A DNA stretch of 64,000 bases from Callorhinus ursinus (GCF_003265705.1 NW_020312867.1:6363730-6427729); one strand, 5' to 3'. Shown: positions 12,631-24,329, numbered from the stretch's first letter. The notes: generated by a model not told the origin, from the sequence alone. A program made the numbers and translations.

Positions 12631-12845
12631 TTTTTTTTTTTTTTTAGAAGATTTTATTTATTTATTTGAGAGAGAGAGAGAAAGAGAGAGAAAGGGACAG
12701 CACAAGCAAGGGAAGGGGCAGAGGGAGAGGGAGAAGCAGGCTCCCCCTTGAGCAGGGTGCCCCACATGGTACTCAATCCCAGGACCCAAGGGTCGTCACC
12801 TGAGCTGAAAGCAGATGCTTAACAAACTGAGCCACCCAGGCGCCC
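12631..12845 (-). mobile_element. CAN-SINE inserted at the same target as its neighbour
   Basis: Poly-T, AAGATTTTATTTATTTATTT, (GA)n, and terminal GAGCCACCCAGGCGCCCC on the plus strand. The duplication CCATTTTAACC (right copy from 12846) is shared with the adjacent SINE, giving three copies of the target. Confidence 0.92.
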
Positions 12846-13200
12846 CCATTTTAACCATTTTAAAGTAGACCATTCAGTGGCATGAAGTATATTCACAGTG
12901 TTGAGCAACCATCACCACTATCTCCAAAATTTTTCCATCACCCCAGACAGAAACTCTGCAACAATTAGGAAGTAACTCCCATTCTCTCCTCCTCCAGCCC
13001 CTGGTAGCCACTGTTTTTTCTGTCTCTATAAATGTGACTATCTAGGTACCTATATAAGTGGAATCACATATTTGTCCCTCTGTATCTGGTTCATTCACTT
13101 AGTGTAATGTGTCCAGAGTCCACTCATGTTGTAGCAGGTGTTAGAATCTCAGTCCTTTTTATGGCTCAATAATATTCCATCACTTGCTAGACCACATTTT

Positions 13201-13392
13201 TTTTTAAAGATTTTATTTATTTATTTGAGAGAGAGAGAATGAGAGATAGAGAGCACGAGACGGAAGAAGGTCAGAGGGAGAAGCAGACTCCCTGCTGAGC
13301 AGGGAGCCCGATGTGGGACTCGATCCCGGGACTCCAGGATCATGATCTGAGCCGAAGGCAGTCCCTTAACCAACTGAGCCACCCAGGCGCCC
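13201..13392 (-). mobile_element. CAN-SINE
   Basis: Antisense full-length copy ending GAGCCACCCAGGCGCCC. Perfect 13-bp duplication TAGACCACATTTT at 13188-13200 and 13393-13405 indicates a fairly young insertion into the L1. Confidence 0.95.
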
Positions 13393-13619
13393 TAGACCAC
13401 ATTTTATTTAGCCCTTCACCCTTTGATGGACATTCGGGTTGTTTCCACTTTTTGGCTAACTGCATTCACTTTTTAATCTTTTGGACCAGGTTGCAGAACG
13501 GGGAAGAATTAAAGCAGGGCTCTGTTCCTTCCCTCTCTAAGTCCTTGCCCCACTTTGTGGCTTTCTTTTCTCATGAACATTCTCAGCCTCCGAAGGACCC
13601 CAAGAAATGGGTAGACCCA

Positions 13620-13817
13620 GGGGCGCCTGGGTGGCTCAGTCGTTAAGCATCTGCCTTTGGCTCAGGTCATGATCCCAGGGTCCTGGGATCAAGCCCCGCA
13701 TCGGGCTCCCTGCTCCGCGGGAAGCCTGCTTCTCCCTCTGCCACTCCCTCTGCTTGTGTTCCCTCTCTAGCTGTGTCTCTCTCTGTCAAATAAATAAAAT
13801 CTTAAAAAAAAAAAAAA
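13620..13817 (+). mobile_element. Young CAN-SINE, arctoid-type body
   Basis: Full-length: GGCGCCTGGGTGGCTCAGTC head, CCCTGCTCCGCGGGAAGCC body, TCTCTCTGTCAAATAAATAA tail and poly-A. Perfect 18-bp duplication AAGAAATGGGTAGACCCA at 13602-13619 and 13818-13835. Confidence 0.97.
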
Positions 13818-13961
13818 AAGAAATGGGTAGACCCAAAGAAGAAGTGAGAGCCTGTCACTTAACCTAAACAGTGCCTGATTCACAGGGCTCTTACCTGTGG
13901 AGAACCCATGAGCACTGACTCTGATACACAGATTGAAGAGCTTGATAACAATAATGATCCC

Positions 13962-14290
13962 CAAGGCACCTGGCTGGCTCAGTCCAAATAGCGTGTGACT
14001 CTTGATTTTGGGGTTGTGAGTTTGAGCCCCCCGTTGGGTGTAGTGATTACTTTAAAAAATAAAATCTTTTTTTTTAAAGATTTTATTTATTTATTTGACA
14101 GAGAGAGAGAGAGAGCACAAGTAGGCAGAGTGGCAGGCAGAGGGAGAGGGAGAAGCAGGCTCTCTGCCGAGCAGGGAGCCAGACTTGGGGCTCCATCCCA
14201 GGACCCCAGGATCATGACCTGAGCCGAAGGCAGACGCTTAACTGACTGATCCACCCAGGCGCCCCTAAAATCTTCAAAACAAAACAAAAA
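13962..14290 (+). mobile_element. Older CAN-SINE split near its tail by an inverted SINE
   Basis: AAGGCACCTGGCTGGCTCAG head and GTTGGGTGTAGTGATTACTT tail, then the insertion 14069-14266, then the rest of the tail. Outer duplication AATAATGATC at 13950-13959 and 14291-14300. Confidence 0.88.
14069..14266 (-). mobile_element. CAN-SINE nested tail-to-tail in another SINE
   Basis: Antisense copy from TTTTTTTAAAGATTTTATTT to ATCCACCCAGGCGCCCC, flanked by TAAAATCTT on both sides. With its host it forms an inverted pair. Confidence 0.93.
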
Positions 14291-14429
14291 AATAATGATC
14301 TCCTCCTTCCCCTTCCTCAGGCTGCACTGCAGCCCAGGCAAGATGTGAATTCAGAGGAGAAATAGCAGAAGGGAAACGTTTCCATGTCCCCTGTTGTGGC
14401 TTGGTGTATGTAACCTTTGATGGTCTATT

Positions 14430-14880
14430 AAGGAAGCAGAGGTTCTGATGTATTTCTTTAAAATTAAACAGTAATCTCCATGGAATAGAAATAGAATTTA
14501 GAACTTTTAAACCCCTAGAAAAAAAACAAAAGAAACAAAGAAAACCTCTTCAATGCAGCAAGAGTAATTAAATGAGGGAATAAAAGAAGAAGCAACCAAA
14601 AAGAGATATCACAAATAAGCTAACAGGAACAAGACCAAATACCAGTAAATCACAGTAAATGTAAATGGGTTAAATACCACTGCAAAGAGTAAAAAAAACC
14701 TCCAATGAGGGTTTTTTAATGGCAAAATCCATTTGGTATTTATAAAAGACATTTTTTTTTAATGACACAAAAATAAAGACAAAAAGAAGAGAAAGAGAAG
14801 GCAGTGCTGCTACTATCAAACAAGTAAATGTTCAAGGCAAAAAAGCACTAAATAGGGCAAAGTGAGATATTTTATGTTGA
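14430..14880 (+). mobile_element. Decayed L1 internal fragment
   Basis: A-rich sequence with ACAGTAAATGTAAATGGGTT and TCAAACAAGTAAATGTTCAA, matching the style of old L1 ORF2-upstream sequence on the plus strand. No intact ORF. Confidence 0.5.
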
Positions 14881-15903
14881 TCAAAGGCTGTTTCCCAGTA
14901 AGATTTCAGAGCCTCTTGACCTTGGAGGTCTGCCCTTGGGGGAGGTTGAGGAGGTGGTTGGTGCTGTGGAACATAAGTGGCACCTTTAGGCTTCACCATG
15001 AGAGGCAGCATCCTTCTTCCATGGCCCCTGCATCAGTTTCTTCACCTTTGTAATTTGTGCTACTGTGTTGTTATAGCCACTTCTGTAGACCAGTATCTTC
15101 AAACTTTGAGCATCTCTGTTTTTGCTCTTGGAAATGTGCATGGAGTAGTATATGGAGTGGACCCTGTGGAACTTGTGAGAATGTGGGTCTTCTGCCTTGG
15201 CTACCTGGAGTTTAGTCCTTCTCTCCCCACTGGGTTCATCCACCAAGGCATGCTGGGACCACTTTCTCAGTTCCAAGGTTCCTTCTTTTCTCCCAACTCC
15301 TGGCCTTCCTGGTTTCCTTCTCTTGTTCCATCTCTTGCCTCCTGCCTCTCAGACACCCTCAACAGGCCTCTAGGATCAGCCCACCATTACTTGTTATGTT
15401 GTTGAACTGAGCGTGCACAGCTTGCCTCCATGAGAGCCCAAAAAGGACCTGAAATGGCCCTGGCTCCATTTTCAAGATCTGAGAGGCTATAGCCCAAACC
15501 TCTTTCTGTCTCAGTAAATCCCTGGCACCGTGGAAGGTTTGTGCTGCAGTGAGAAAAACAAAAAGCAACTAAAATACTGACCTTGACCAAGGCTGCTGTT
15601 TGGATTTTTCCAGGCAAAGAATGATCGTTGGAGGATTTCTGCTGTGAGATGATGTGCAGGTGGAGCAGTTGCTCTCAGATTCTGCCCTGTGCCCCTCAGC
15701 CCTTCCCCCATAACTCCAAGGTGATTCATGCTCAGAGACAGCATCTCAAGTGGCCCTTTATCTTTTTTGTTGTTGTTGTTGATTTGTATTCATTTTTATT
15801 TTTATCAATAGAATACATATTTTAAAAATCATATAGAAAAACAGCAGACAGTGCCCTGGCCTCCCCACTTTAATTTCTTTTTTCCAGAGACAGCCTCTTT
15901 TCT
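14880..15903. other. Unassigned intronic sequence
   Basis: I see no exon or confident repeat call. The sequence around 15380-15580 has the look of an old LTR or other dispersed element but I cannot name it. A short (GTT)n lies at 15767-15783. The 142-codon ORF at 14977 shows no family features. Confidence 0.4.
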
Positions 15904-16110
15904 TTCTTTCTTTTTTTTTTTAAGATTTTATTTATTTATTTGACAGACAACAGCAACAGCAAGAGACGGAACACAAGCAGGGGGAGTGGGAGAGGGAGAA
16001 GCAGGCTTCCCGTGGAGCAGGGAGCCGGATGCGGGGCTCAGTCCCAGGATCCTGGGATCATGACCTGAGGCAAAGGCAGACGCTTAATGACTGAGCCACC
16101 CAGGTGCCCC
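15904..16110 (-). mobile_element. CAN-SINE
   Basis: Antisense copy ending GAGCCACCCAGGTGCCCC. Perfect 15-bp duplication GACAGCCTCTTTTCT at 15889-15903 and 16111-16125. Confidence 0.95.
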
Positions 16111-16636
16111 GACAGCCTCTTTTCTTATCTTTTAGCTCTCTCTTCTGGTCTTAACTTTTATTTCTAAATAACATATGCTTATGCTGCTAGTTCTTGATTT
16201 TTAAATTTGGGCTGTTTTGGTTGATGTTGTTTAATTTCTTGCTATAGGGGATAAGTATTTATACTATCACACCCTTAAATAAATACATTATTTCCCCTTC
16301 CTCCATCCCTCAATATTATCCATACCTCTCTATTTGGATAAATCATTTCATTATCTATAGTATTATGACTGTGTATATATTATTCATAGCTGAGCCAGTT
16401 AGCATACTATGATTACGTTTCCTTTCTTTTGATTCTCCAGAGTTAGCCATTGCCTCTTTTTTCCCCAAACTTAGCCCTTTATCTTTTGATCTTGCTTATG
16501 ATGTGTGTTTTGTCATTTTTACTTTTATGTCTTCAATTTCTTTTTTTTTTATTTTATGGCTTCTGCATTTCAGTCTTTATAAAGCTAAATGATTCCACTC
16601 TACCTCCATGTTCTCTTTTAGTACTTTCATTTATTT

Positions 16637-16841
16637 AAAAAGATGTATTTATTTATTTGAGAGAGAGAGAGACTGTGAGAGCCGGTGGGGGGGAGGGGCA
16701 GAAGGAGAGGGAGAAAGAGAATCTTAAGCAGTCTCCTGAGCAGGGACCCTGATACAGGGCTCGATCTCATGACCCTGAGATCATGACCTGAGCCAAAATC
16801 AAGAGTCGTATGCTTAACCGACTGAGCCACCCAGGTACCCC
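16637..16841 (-). mobile_element. CAN-SINE
   Basis: Antisense copy: AAAAGATGTATTTATTTATT, (GA)n, and terminal ACTGAGCCACCCAGGTACCC. No clear target duplication seen. Confidence 0.88.
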
Positions 16842-17282
16842 CAATGTTTCCACTTTTTAAAATAGACTACTTTTTAGAAAAGTTTTAGATTTACAGAAAA
16901 TTTGAGAAGATAATACAGAATTCCCACGTGACCCACTCTCCCCCCCAACACAGTTTCCCATATTAACATCTTATGTGGTTGTGATACATTTGTTATAATC
17001 AATGAAACAATATCGACACATTACTGTTAACTAAAGTCCGTAGTTTATTTAGATTTCCTTAGTTTTCACCTAATTTCCTTTTTTCTGTTCCACAATCCGA
17101 TTGGCGATAACCACATTACATTTAGTTGTCATGTCTCCTCAAGCTCCTCTCGTCTGTGACTGTTCTGCTTTTACTTGTTTTTGATGACCTTGACAGTTTT
17201 GAAACATACTGGTCAGGTATTTTGTAGAATTCTGGAATTTGTCTGATGTTTTTCTTTTTCTTTTTTCTTTCTTTTATTTTTA

Positions 17283-17295
17283 TTTTTTTAAAGAT

Positions 17296-17326
<31 letters not shown>

Positions 17327-17372
17327 CATGAGCAAGGGGGAGGGGCAGAGAGAGAGGGAGAGGCAGACCCTT
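17283..17372 (-). mobile_element. Truncated CAN-SINE (tail part only)
   Basis: AAAGATTTTATTTATTTATT and the GA-rich body are present, but the head is missing and sequence after 17370 is unrelated. Confidence 0.65.
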
Positions 17373-17414
17373 TTTAATGATTGATTTGAATTTCACTCTT
17401 TTTTCTTTTTCTTT

Positions 17415-17778
17415 TTAAGATTTACTTATTTTGGGGGCGCCTGGGTGGCTCGGTCGGTTGAGCATCTGCCTTCAGCTCAGGTCATGATCTCTGGGTCCTG
17501 GGATCCAGCCCCTGCATCTCTCTCTCCCTCTGCCTCTCCCCTGGCTTGTGCTCTCTTGCTCACTCTCTCTCAAATAAATAAATAAAATCTTTAAAAAAAA
17601 AAGAGTTCCTTATTTTTATTTGAGAAAGAGAGTGAGCGAGCAGGGTGGGGAGGAACAGAGGGAGAGAGAATCCTAAGCAGACTCTGCACTGAGCGCAGAG
17701 CCTGATGCGAGGCTCTATCTCACAACCTGAGCCCAAACCAAGAATAGGCACTTAACCCACTGTGCCACCCAGATGCCC
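17415..17778 (-). mobile_element. Old CAN-SINE split by a younger SINE
   Basis: Tail TTTTTAAGATTTACTTATTT at 17413 and the remainder 17610-17778, ending TGTGCCACCCAGATGCCCC. The flanks TTTGTCTGATGTTTTTCT (17238-17255) and CTTGTCTGATATTTTTCT (17779-17796) look like one target duplication enclosing this whole SINE cluster. Confidence 0.8.
17433..17600 (+). mobile_element. CAN-SINE nested in an opposite SINE
   Basis: GGGGGCGCCTGGGTGGCTCG head to AAATAAATAAATAAAATCTT tail, with an internal deletion of the usual CGGGCTCCCTGCTC body. Confidence 0.9.
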
Positions 17779-19220
17779 CTTGTCTGATATTTTTCTCAAA
17801 TAAAACGAGTTATGGAAGACCTCAGACATAGAGTTCCATCCTTGCCACATCGTATCAAAAGTACATACTGTCAATATGATTCATGACTGTTGGCGTTGGC
17901 CTTGGTTCACACCTGGCTGAGATAATGTTTGTCAGGTTTCAGAACTGTAAAGCTACTCTTCCCCCCGCCCCCTACCATACACTTTGGCAGGACATTGCTC
18001 TGTGCAGCCCACACCTAAGGAGTGGGGGTTATAATTTCCCTACTTGAAGACAAGGTTTCTACATATATTATTTGGAATTCTTTTGCATGGGAGATTTGCC
18101 TCTCCTTCCTCATTTATACATTTATTTAATCTTTCGATAATTTATTTATATGGCTATTTATTTTACACTTTGGGTTATAATCGATACTACTTTATTTCTT
18201 TTGATGCTGAAACTGGTTCCAGCTTTGGCCACTGGGAGCTCTTACAGTTGGTTCCTGTGGTCTTTGGACATACCCCGATGGAGGGGCTTGGGGGTTTGTT
18301 TTTTGTAGGATTTCATTTTGTATTGTTTTGTTTTAGTGTTTCTTTACTTTCTGGCACTATAAGATGCTCCAGGCTCACCTTGGATATTTCCTGCCCTAAT
18401 GCTAGAATCAGCCATATCTCAAAGGAGCTCTGATTCCTTTTATTGAAGAATCATATTAAAAACCACGATCTGGGTGGTAAGTGTGCTTCTTGTGAATGGG
18501 GTGTCCTTCCTTTTAGATCCTTTAAGCTGAAAAAGCAAAAACTAAGCACGTTTTTATTTTTCAATTAATCTCTGATCCATTTGGAGCTTATCCTGGTGTA
18601 TTCTGAGATGTGGATCCTGCTTTAACCTCTGTGTCAGCATCGTTTATTAAAGAATCTATTTTCTCCCCCATTGATGTGAGATGCCACCTTTATAATTTAC
18701 TAAATTTCCATCTGAAACAGAATCTACTTCTCTTCAGTCCATTGGCCTCTTTGTCTATTCCTATACCAGCCCCAAACTGTTTTAAGTGTTAAGACTAATA
18801 TGTCTTAATATCTAGTAGTATGTCCTCCTTGATGTCCTTTTGAAAGTTGTCTTGGCTTAAAAAGAAAGTTATTTGAAAAAAAATTGTTTAATGCCTAAAA
18901 ATTTTTGCATCTCCTTCTTAGTGGGGTAAAGATAACATAGAGGCGCTATTGATCTGACCACGCAAATATGAAGTCAAGATGCTTTTACTGCAGGCCTTTC
19001 TGTTCACCAAAAAACAAGGGTGGATTGTGAGCCAGGGGCATCACGATCTCAGGGTTAGAATCTGGGGGCTATAAACAACAACAGCCCAGCATTCCCAGCC
19101 TCCTAAAGATGGTGTTAAGCAAAAGAAGACATTTCTACATTTTAGAGGGACAGTTTTCTTGGAAACCTCTCTTTGAGAGGACAAAATAGGGAGTAAAAAA
19201 CCCATTGTCAAACATCTTTT

Positions 19221-19378
19221 TAATTTAGCTTAGCTTTATTTTATTTTATTTTATTTTATTTTATTTTATTTTATTTTATTTTATTTTAAGTAAGCTCTAC
19301 ATCCAATGTGGGGCTTGAACTCACAGCCCCAAGATTAAGAGTTGCATGCTGTACTGACTGAGCCAGCCAGGCACCCCT
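19221..19378 (-). mobile_element. CAN-SINE with expanded tail
   Basis: Antisense short-type SINE ending ACTGAGCCAGCCAGGCACCCC. Its tail has expanded into (TTTTA)n. Flanked by AAACATCTTT on both sides. Confidence 0.88.
19235..19288. repeat. (TTTTA)n microsatellite grown from a SINE tail
   Basis: About eleven pentanucleotide units at the A-rich end of the antisense SINE. Confidence 0.95.
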
Positions 19379-20738
19379 AAACATCTTTGTTATAGGGCAT
19401 TATTTTAGGGACCAATACACATTATTGAGAATGCTCAGGTACTTTCTGGAAACTTGCTGCAATTTCCAGATACTCAAAGAAAATGAGCATAATGGCTGTT
19501 TTGCTAGGACAGCCTGGGGGTTCAGAGAGATCTGCGTCTCTTCTTTCTTCCTGCTTCCCTGAAGCTGTGTGGGGAAAAAAGCAGAAAACAACCAGCATCC
19601 TGTCTCAAAAGCCAGTTGCCTGATGGGAGCCAGTAGATACCCTGAACCTAAAGAGCTCATTGTCCCCATTGGTTCTGAAAGGTTCAGTCCCCTTCCAGGC
19701 TGCTGACCTCTCCCCCCATACATGGGAGGATGACGACCTGGCCTTTCAACCTCATTATCCAGGGAAAAAAATGCACACAGTGCCCATAATTTACTGGTGC
19801 AGGCAGAAGAACTGCCTGGTACCACAAGCAGACTCCTGTGTGCAGCACTAGACGAGGGGATGCTTTATCTGTGTCAAGGGAAAAGCCGGGGGCAAGGTCA
19901 GGAGCCGCTTACCTGGGCTTCCATAAACAGGAGGCGGCAGCTCTGTCTTCTCAGAGCTCAGGGTTGTAAACCTCCCCCGGGAGGTACCCCGGGTAGCTGA
20001 CTCCTGATCCGTCTTTAAGGACAAGAGAGACCCAGCAGGTGAGGAGGTGTCTCTCCTGGGCTGGGCCAGGAAGGAGCAACTCAAAGCATCCAGATGGTCA
20101 CTGAACTGACAGCTGACCTTGTGACCCCCCCCCCACTCTGGGCCCAGCCTGACCGAGACCCAGAAGGGCCCTGTCTTGTGACTAAGTCCTGTTGGGTTGT
20201 TGTTGTTGTTGCTGTTTTGAACAACTAAACTCCTAACTCCAATTTTCAGAGTATCTCTTTCACCTAGAGCAAGGGGGGGTATATGGGGCAGGTATTTTCT
20301 CCAGCCCTCCCTGTTTTTTGCCACATTTTTTTTAGGGCAAGACCCTTGGTGGCTTTGTCTAGCCTTCCACTGAAGGCCCTGAAATGCAGGTCTCTGGGCC
20401 CCTCAAGGCTGAGCATTTGTGGGCCATGGCTTTTCCATAGATTCTTGACCTACCCCGATTCTTGCCACCGTTATGGCTCCTTCTCACGTGGGGTGCAGCG
20501 GGGTCCCGGCACCCCAGCAAAGAGCTGCTGGAGGAGATCTCACCCCAGTTGGGGGGGTGGGGGGGCGGGTGAGCAGGCCTCTGTCACCAGACCTGGGGGA
20601 CGCGGGAGGGCTTCAGACGCTTTAACAGCTGATGTCTGGAGATCAATTAGAGATAATGGCTTTGGGTGGACGCAAGGAAGCATGGCCAAGATTTTCCTGG
20701 TTATGATCATGTTTACCTCATTAGCAGCCTTAGCAGCC

Positions 20739-20761
20739 TTTTTTTTTTTTTTTTTTTTTTT
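20739..20761. repeat. 23-base poly-T run
   Basis: Uninterrupted T run followed by unrelated GC-rich unique sequence. It could be the tail of an antisense retrocopy, but I recognise no parent gene to its right. Confidence 0.9.
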
Positions 20762-20974
20762 GAGGGTGGGTTGGCACCGTGTTGCACTGTGAATTTGTGC
20801 TGGTTGCTTTGTTTCGCTCAGGGTGACCAGGCGTGGACCCCGGGAAGCCAGCAGCTCCCCCCAGCTCCACTCAGACGGAGGAGACAGAGGCCCACAGCTT
20901 CTGCTCACAGCCCACCAGACCCTTGCCCTCCCTGTGACCCTGTATTTGTATAGTTTTAAAATTTTTTCTTCCTT

Positions 20975-21330
20975 CCTTCATTAAAAAATCATTGAAGTTC
21001 CTACTATGTTCCGGACACTGTTCTGAGCACGGAAGATACAGCAGTGAAAGAGACAGATAAGGAGCCTACTCTCGGGGAACTCCTAGGCTGTAGTGATGAT
21101 AAACAAGTCAATAAGAAAAAATATGCAAAAGTGAGAAGTTTGGGGCAGAGAATTCAAATAGGGACAGTTAATAGACTGCACCTCTGGGTGAGAAGGCCTC
21201 TCTGAAGAGGTGGCAATCCAAGCCCAGAATGATAAGAAGGAGCCAGACCTGTGGCTATGAAGGAGAAAAGGCCTTGCAGGTGGAGGAGTCAGCAGGTGCA
21301 AAGGCCCTGGGGAGGCACAGCAAGGGGGCC
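20975..21330 (-). repeat. Ancient dispersed repeat, same type as 7350-7800
   Basis: CACTGTTCTGAGCACGGAAG, GGAGCCTACTCTCGGGGAAC, AGTCAGCAGGTGCAAAGGCC follow the same order as at 7350-7800. Family not certain. Confidence 0.6.
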
Positions 21331-22904
21331 AGGACAGAGGGAGTAAGGCAGAGACAGGCTTGTGATAAGCTTGAGCAGTCTGTAGAAGAACTCTCTCAGG
21401 GCCTGCCAGCTGGATTCAAAGTTTGTTGTGTGCAGTGTGAAACCTCCTGCTGCGTTTTCCTCCACCAGAGGAGAGCAGGGGCTTAACTGGGATGACAGTG
21501 AACAGAGACGAGCACCCAGGGGAGAGTACAGGGACTCTGGTTCTAGGTGTGGCCCTGCCCTGAACAGCTATTTAGCTTTCACTTCTCTATGCTGCAGCTT
21601 CCCTGTTACTGAAACAGCAGGTTTTGGCCAGACTTCAGCGGTTTCCAGAGTTTGCTTTTTGACAGAGGAACCCCTTTCTTCAAGGAAATTCTTCTGGGGA
21701 GGAAGCCCAGCATCTCAAGGGTCAGCAGTAGGCAGGCATGTCGCTGGCAAAACTGGCAAAGGACCCCAGAGCTCTGCCCACCTTCCCCTCCTATGCCCAG
21801 GCAGCACCCCCTCCACCCTTCCTAGGACCCCAGTAACAGGGCCTGGATAAGCCCTGAGCTTTGGGCTGGGGTGCTAAAGACAGGCAGAAGGGCTCAGCCC
21901 AGCGTGACCACAAGCAGCCTGGCCTCAGGCCAGCACTCCTTTCTTTCCTGTAGTTTCCTCCCCGGTAGAAACGAGTAACAGAGCCCATGCCTTGCTATCC
22001 CCATGGTTGTTTTAAGGCGTGGATTTTGGAATGGCTCTAAGTGCCTCAAGAGAAAAATAGCATAGAAACAGAAGATACTTTTTAACTGGTGCACTGCTGT
22101 GGCTCAGGAAGTGTCCACGCACATCTGTGCAGTAGCCTCGGCACCTTTCCCTGCTGCAGAGTTCGTGAGGAAGGGAAATAAGTGCTTTGCCTTCTCCCAG
22201 ACATAGCATGGACATAGCCCCCTTCCTTAGTCTTTCTAAGGAGTTGACATTCTAGAGAAAAGGCCAGGTAGGAGTGGGGTCCTTGCTGGCCAGCCCATTC
22301 ACATCCTCACGCAGGAATCCTGTGAGTCAGTCAGGGATGCTTCTGACTGCAAGAACAAAAACCCAGCTGACTGTGTAGCCAAACATGAAGTTTTTTTACT
22401 CCCGAAACAAGAGGGGTGGAGGAGCCATTTTTGGTGTTAACGTCTACGGTGTTGTTGATGCCTCTGCGATGTTGCTGACCTTTTCCTCATGTTTGCAAGT
22501 TGGCTGCAACCATCTTGTCCACATTCAAGGTGAGAGGAAGGTGGGAAAGGGTGGTGTACGCGCAGTCCAGCAAAGCAAAAGCTTTCCCAGAAAATTGCCA
22601 ATAGACTTTTGTTGACATCGCATTGGCCAGTGTCACATGGCTACCCCCCAGCTGCAAGGGAGGCTGGGAAAGAAAGAATTTTGTTTTCCCACCCTCTCTA
22701 GTTGAGGACGGGAAGGGAGAAATGTTGAGTTTGGGTAGCAGGTAAATTAGTCCAAAGTATCTCCCATGGCCTGGGTGCCATCAACTGAGCTTGACAGTGA
22801 CTTTGGGTATTAAGATGCCAAAGGACTGGGCAGGAGAAAAGAGTAATAGGGAAGGAAACAGAGGAGAAGCATGGAGGAAGGAGGAGAGAAGGAAGGGTTG
22901 TTGA

Positions 22905-23015
22905 AGGCCTTCTGTGTGCCAGGTGCCCCATATGTCTGGGGAAACTGAGGCTCAGCCTCAGAGAGCTTAGGTAACTTGTCCAAAGTCATAGAGCTAGTGT
23001 GAGAGAGAGCCCTGT
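22905..23015 (-). mobile_element. MIR remnant
   Basis: GGGGAAACTGAGGCTCAGCC and AACTTGTCCAAAGTCATAGA are the antisense MIR core. Confidence 0.7.
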
Positions 23016-23334
23016 TCCTTCTGACATTAATGCTGTTATTTCCCAAGGGAAGGGGAGGGAGGAGAGAAAGGAAAAGGAAGGTGATAGTGAGCTAGGGACA
23101 GGCCAAGGCCCCCAGCGGCACCAGCACCATCAGCTTCATGGGGGCAGGCCCACATCTCCTTAGCTCAGCACCACAGTCCTGGCACCTGGGCGGGACCCAA
23201 CACACAGTAGGCGCTCAGTAAAGGTTTGTTGGCTGGTCTCAGTGTTCCGAACTACTTTTTCACGCTGTCATCGACATTATGATAACTAAGGTTCACGCAA
23301 GTGTTCCGCCCTGGGCGCCAGCCACGCCCCCTGC

Positions 23335-23470
23335 AGGCGGCTCTGCATTTAAGCCTCACAGCAGCCTTCAGAGAGTCCCCGTTGTCCCCCAGCTTAGAGA
23401 TGAGAAAACCAAGACTCAGGTTAGGTTGCCTGCCTGAGGTCACATTGAGGAAGGGCCTGAATGCAAACAG
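23335..23470 (-). mobile_element. MIR remnant
   Basis: AAGCCTCACAGCAGCCTTC, AGATGAGAAAACCAAGACTC and GCCTGAGGTCACATTGAGG match the antisense MIR order. Confidence 0.72.
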
Positions 23471-24014
23471 AACACAGCCCAGTCACCTGTCCCCTGCTCT
23501 ACCCCCATCCTGGTGCTGCCCGCCAGGCACATGACTCTAACCATCAGAAAGGCCTCCCCGCACTAGCTCTGCCCCACACACATCCCCAGCTGTGGACTCT
23601 GTCACGGAGGGTTTTAGGGTGAAAACGGGAAGTGCTACCCACCCCTTTCTCTTGACAACCTGTCCCTACCTCCCTGCATGTCTTCCCTGGAGCAGCACCA
23701 GGTGGCCACAGTGTCTTACAGATTGCAGGGGGACCCTCACCCCCTCCCCTGCAGTCGCCTGTTGAAGAGCCAGCAAGACTTTCATCCCTGAGGACTCCCC
23801 AGGCCCAGCTTCCCTCAGGGGTTGCCTGGAGAGGCCATGGGGTCCCGCTAGAGGCTGCCTGGTTCCGAGCAGCCCCGGCCTGTTGCCAGTTCTCAGCCTG
23901 AGGGAAACCTCTGGCTGCACAGAAGGCCCATCCTTGCTCTGCTGGAGGTTGGGGAAGCATGACCACACGTGGTCTGGCTTAGGCGTCCCACCTTAGCAGG
24001 GCCCACCACGCACT

Positions 24015-24265
24015 CTGGAGACCAACACACCCTGGTTCAAACCCCAGCACAGTCACTAGCTTCTAGCTCTATGACTGTGGGCATGTCCCCTGGTCTCTGA
24101 ATGCCAGTTTCCTTGGTATTGGGTGACTGGATGAGTCATTTAATCTTCCTCTCAGAGCCCCTACTCTTCTTGTGCAAAACGGCAATTAATATCAACCTTG
24201 TTATTTAGCTGATTCAATAAGGTAACATATACTGCCACCCCACGTAGGTGCCTGGTGCAGAGTGG
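24015..24265 (+). mobile_element. MIR remnant
   Basis: CCTGGTTCAAACCCCAGCAC, GACTGTGGGCATGTCCCC, and GGTGCCTGGTGCAGAGTGGG in sense order. Confidence 0.65.
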
Positions 24266-24329
24266 GTCGCAGTAATTGATTACACCAAACTCCAGGCTGC
24301 TCAGCCATGGTAACTGGCTTTGGCTTTTT

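Larger units (their letters stand above)
12440..13480 (-). mobile_element. Old L1 3' end broken by three SINEs
   Basis: L1M-type 3' UTR and ORF2 end on the minus strand (AACATAAAATTTGCCACTTT at left, CAATAATATTCCATCACTTG and GATGGACATTCGGGTTGTTT at right). SINEs at 12503-12618, 12631-12845 and 13201-13392 interrupt it. Confidence 0.82.
16140..18900 (-). mobile_element. Old L1 3' UTR region with several SINE insertions
   Basis: Two blocks typical of antisense L1M 3' UTRs: 16845-17255 (TTTAGATTTACAGAAAATTT, ATGTCTCCTCAAGCTCC) continuing at 17797-18300, and 18540-18860 (TGATCCATTTGGAGCTTATC, GAGATGCCACCTTTATAATT, GGCCTCTTTGTCTATTCCTA). They may be one or two elements. Edges approximate. Confidence 0.7.
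19380..24010. other. Intronic sequence with few recognisable repeats
   Basis: Contains a (TTG)n tract near 20194-20212, a 23-T run (20739-20761), an old dispersed repeat (20975-21330), a possible ancient element at 22335-22690 (ends with TTGGCCAGTGTCACATGGCT) and two MIR remnants. No exon supported. Confidence 0.5.

Noticed and set aside
20739..20940. Poly-T run as the tail of an antisense processed pseudogene
   Set aside because: The sequence to its right matches no parent gene that I recognise and I see no target duplication.
23690..23712. CACCAGGTGGCCAC as a CTCF site
   Set aside because: It shares only part of the core and is much weaker than the site at 56082.
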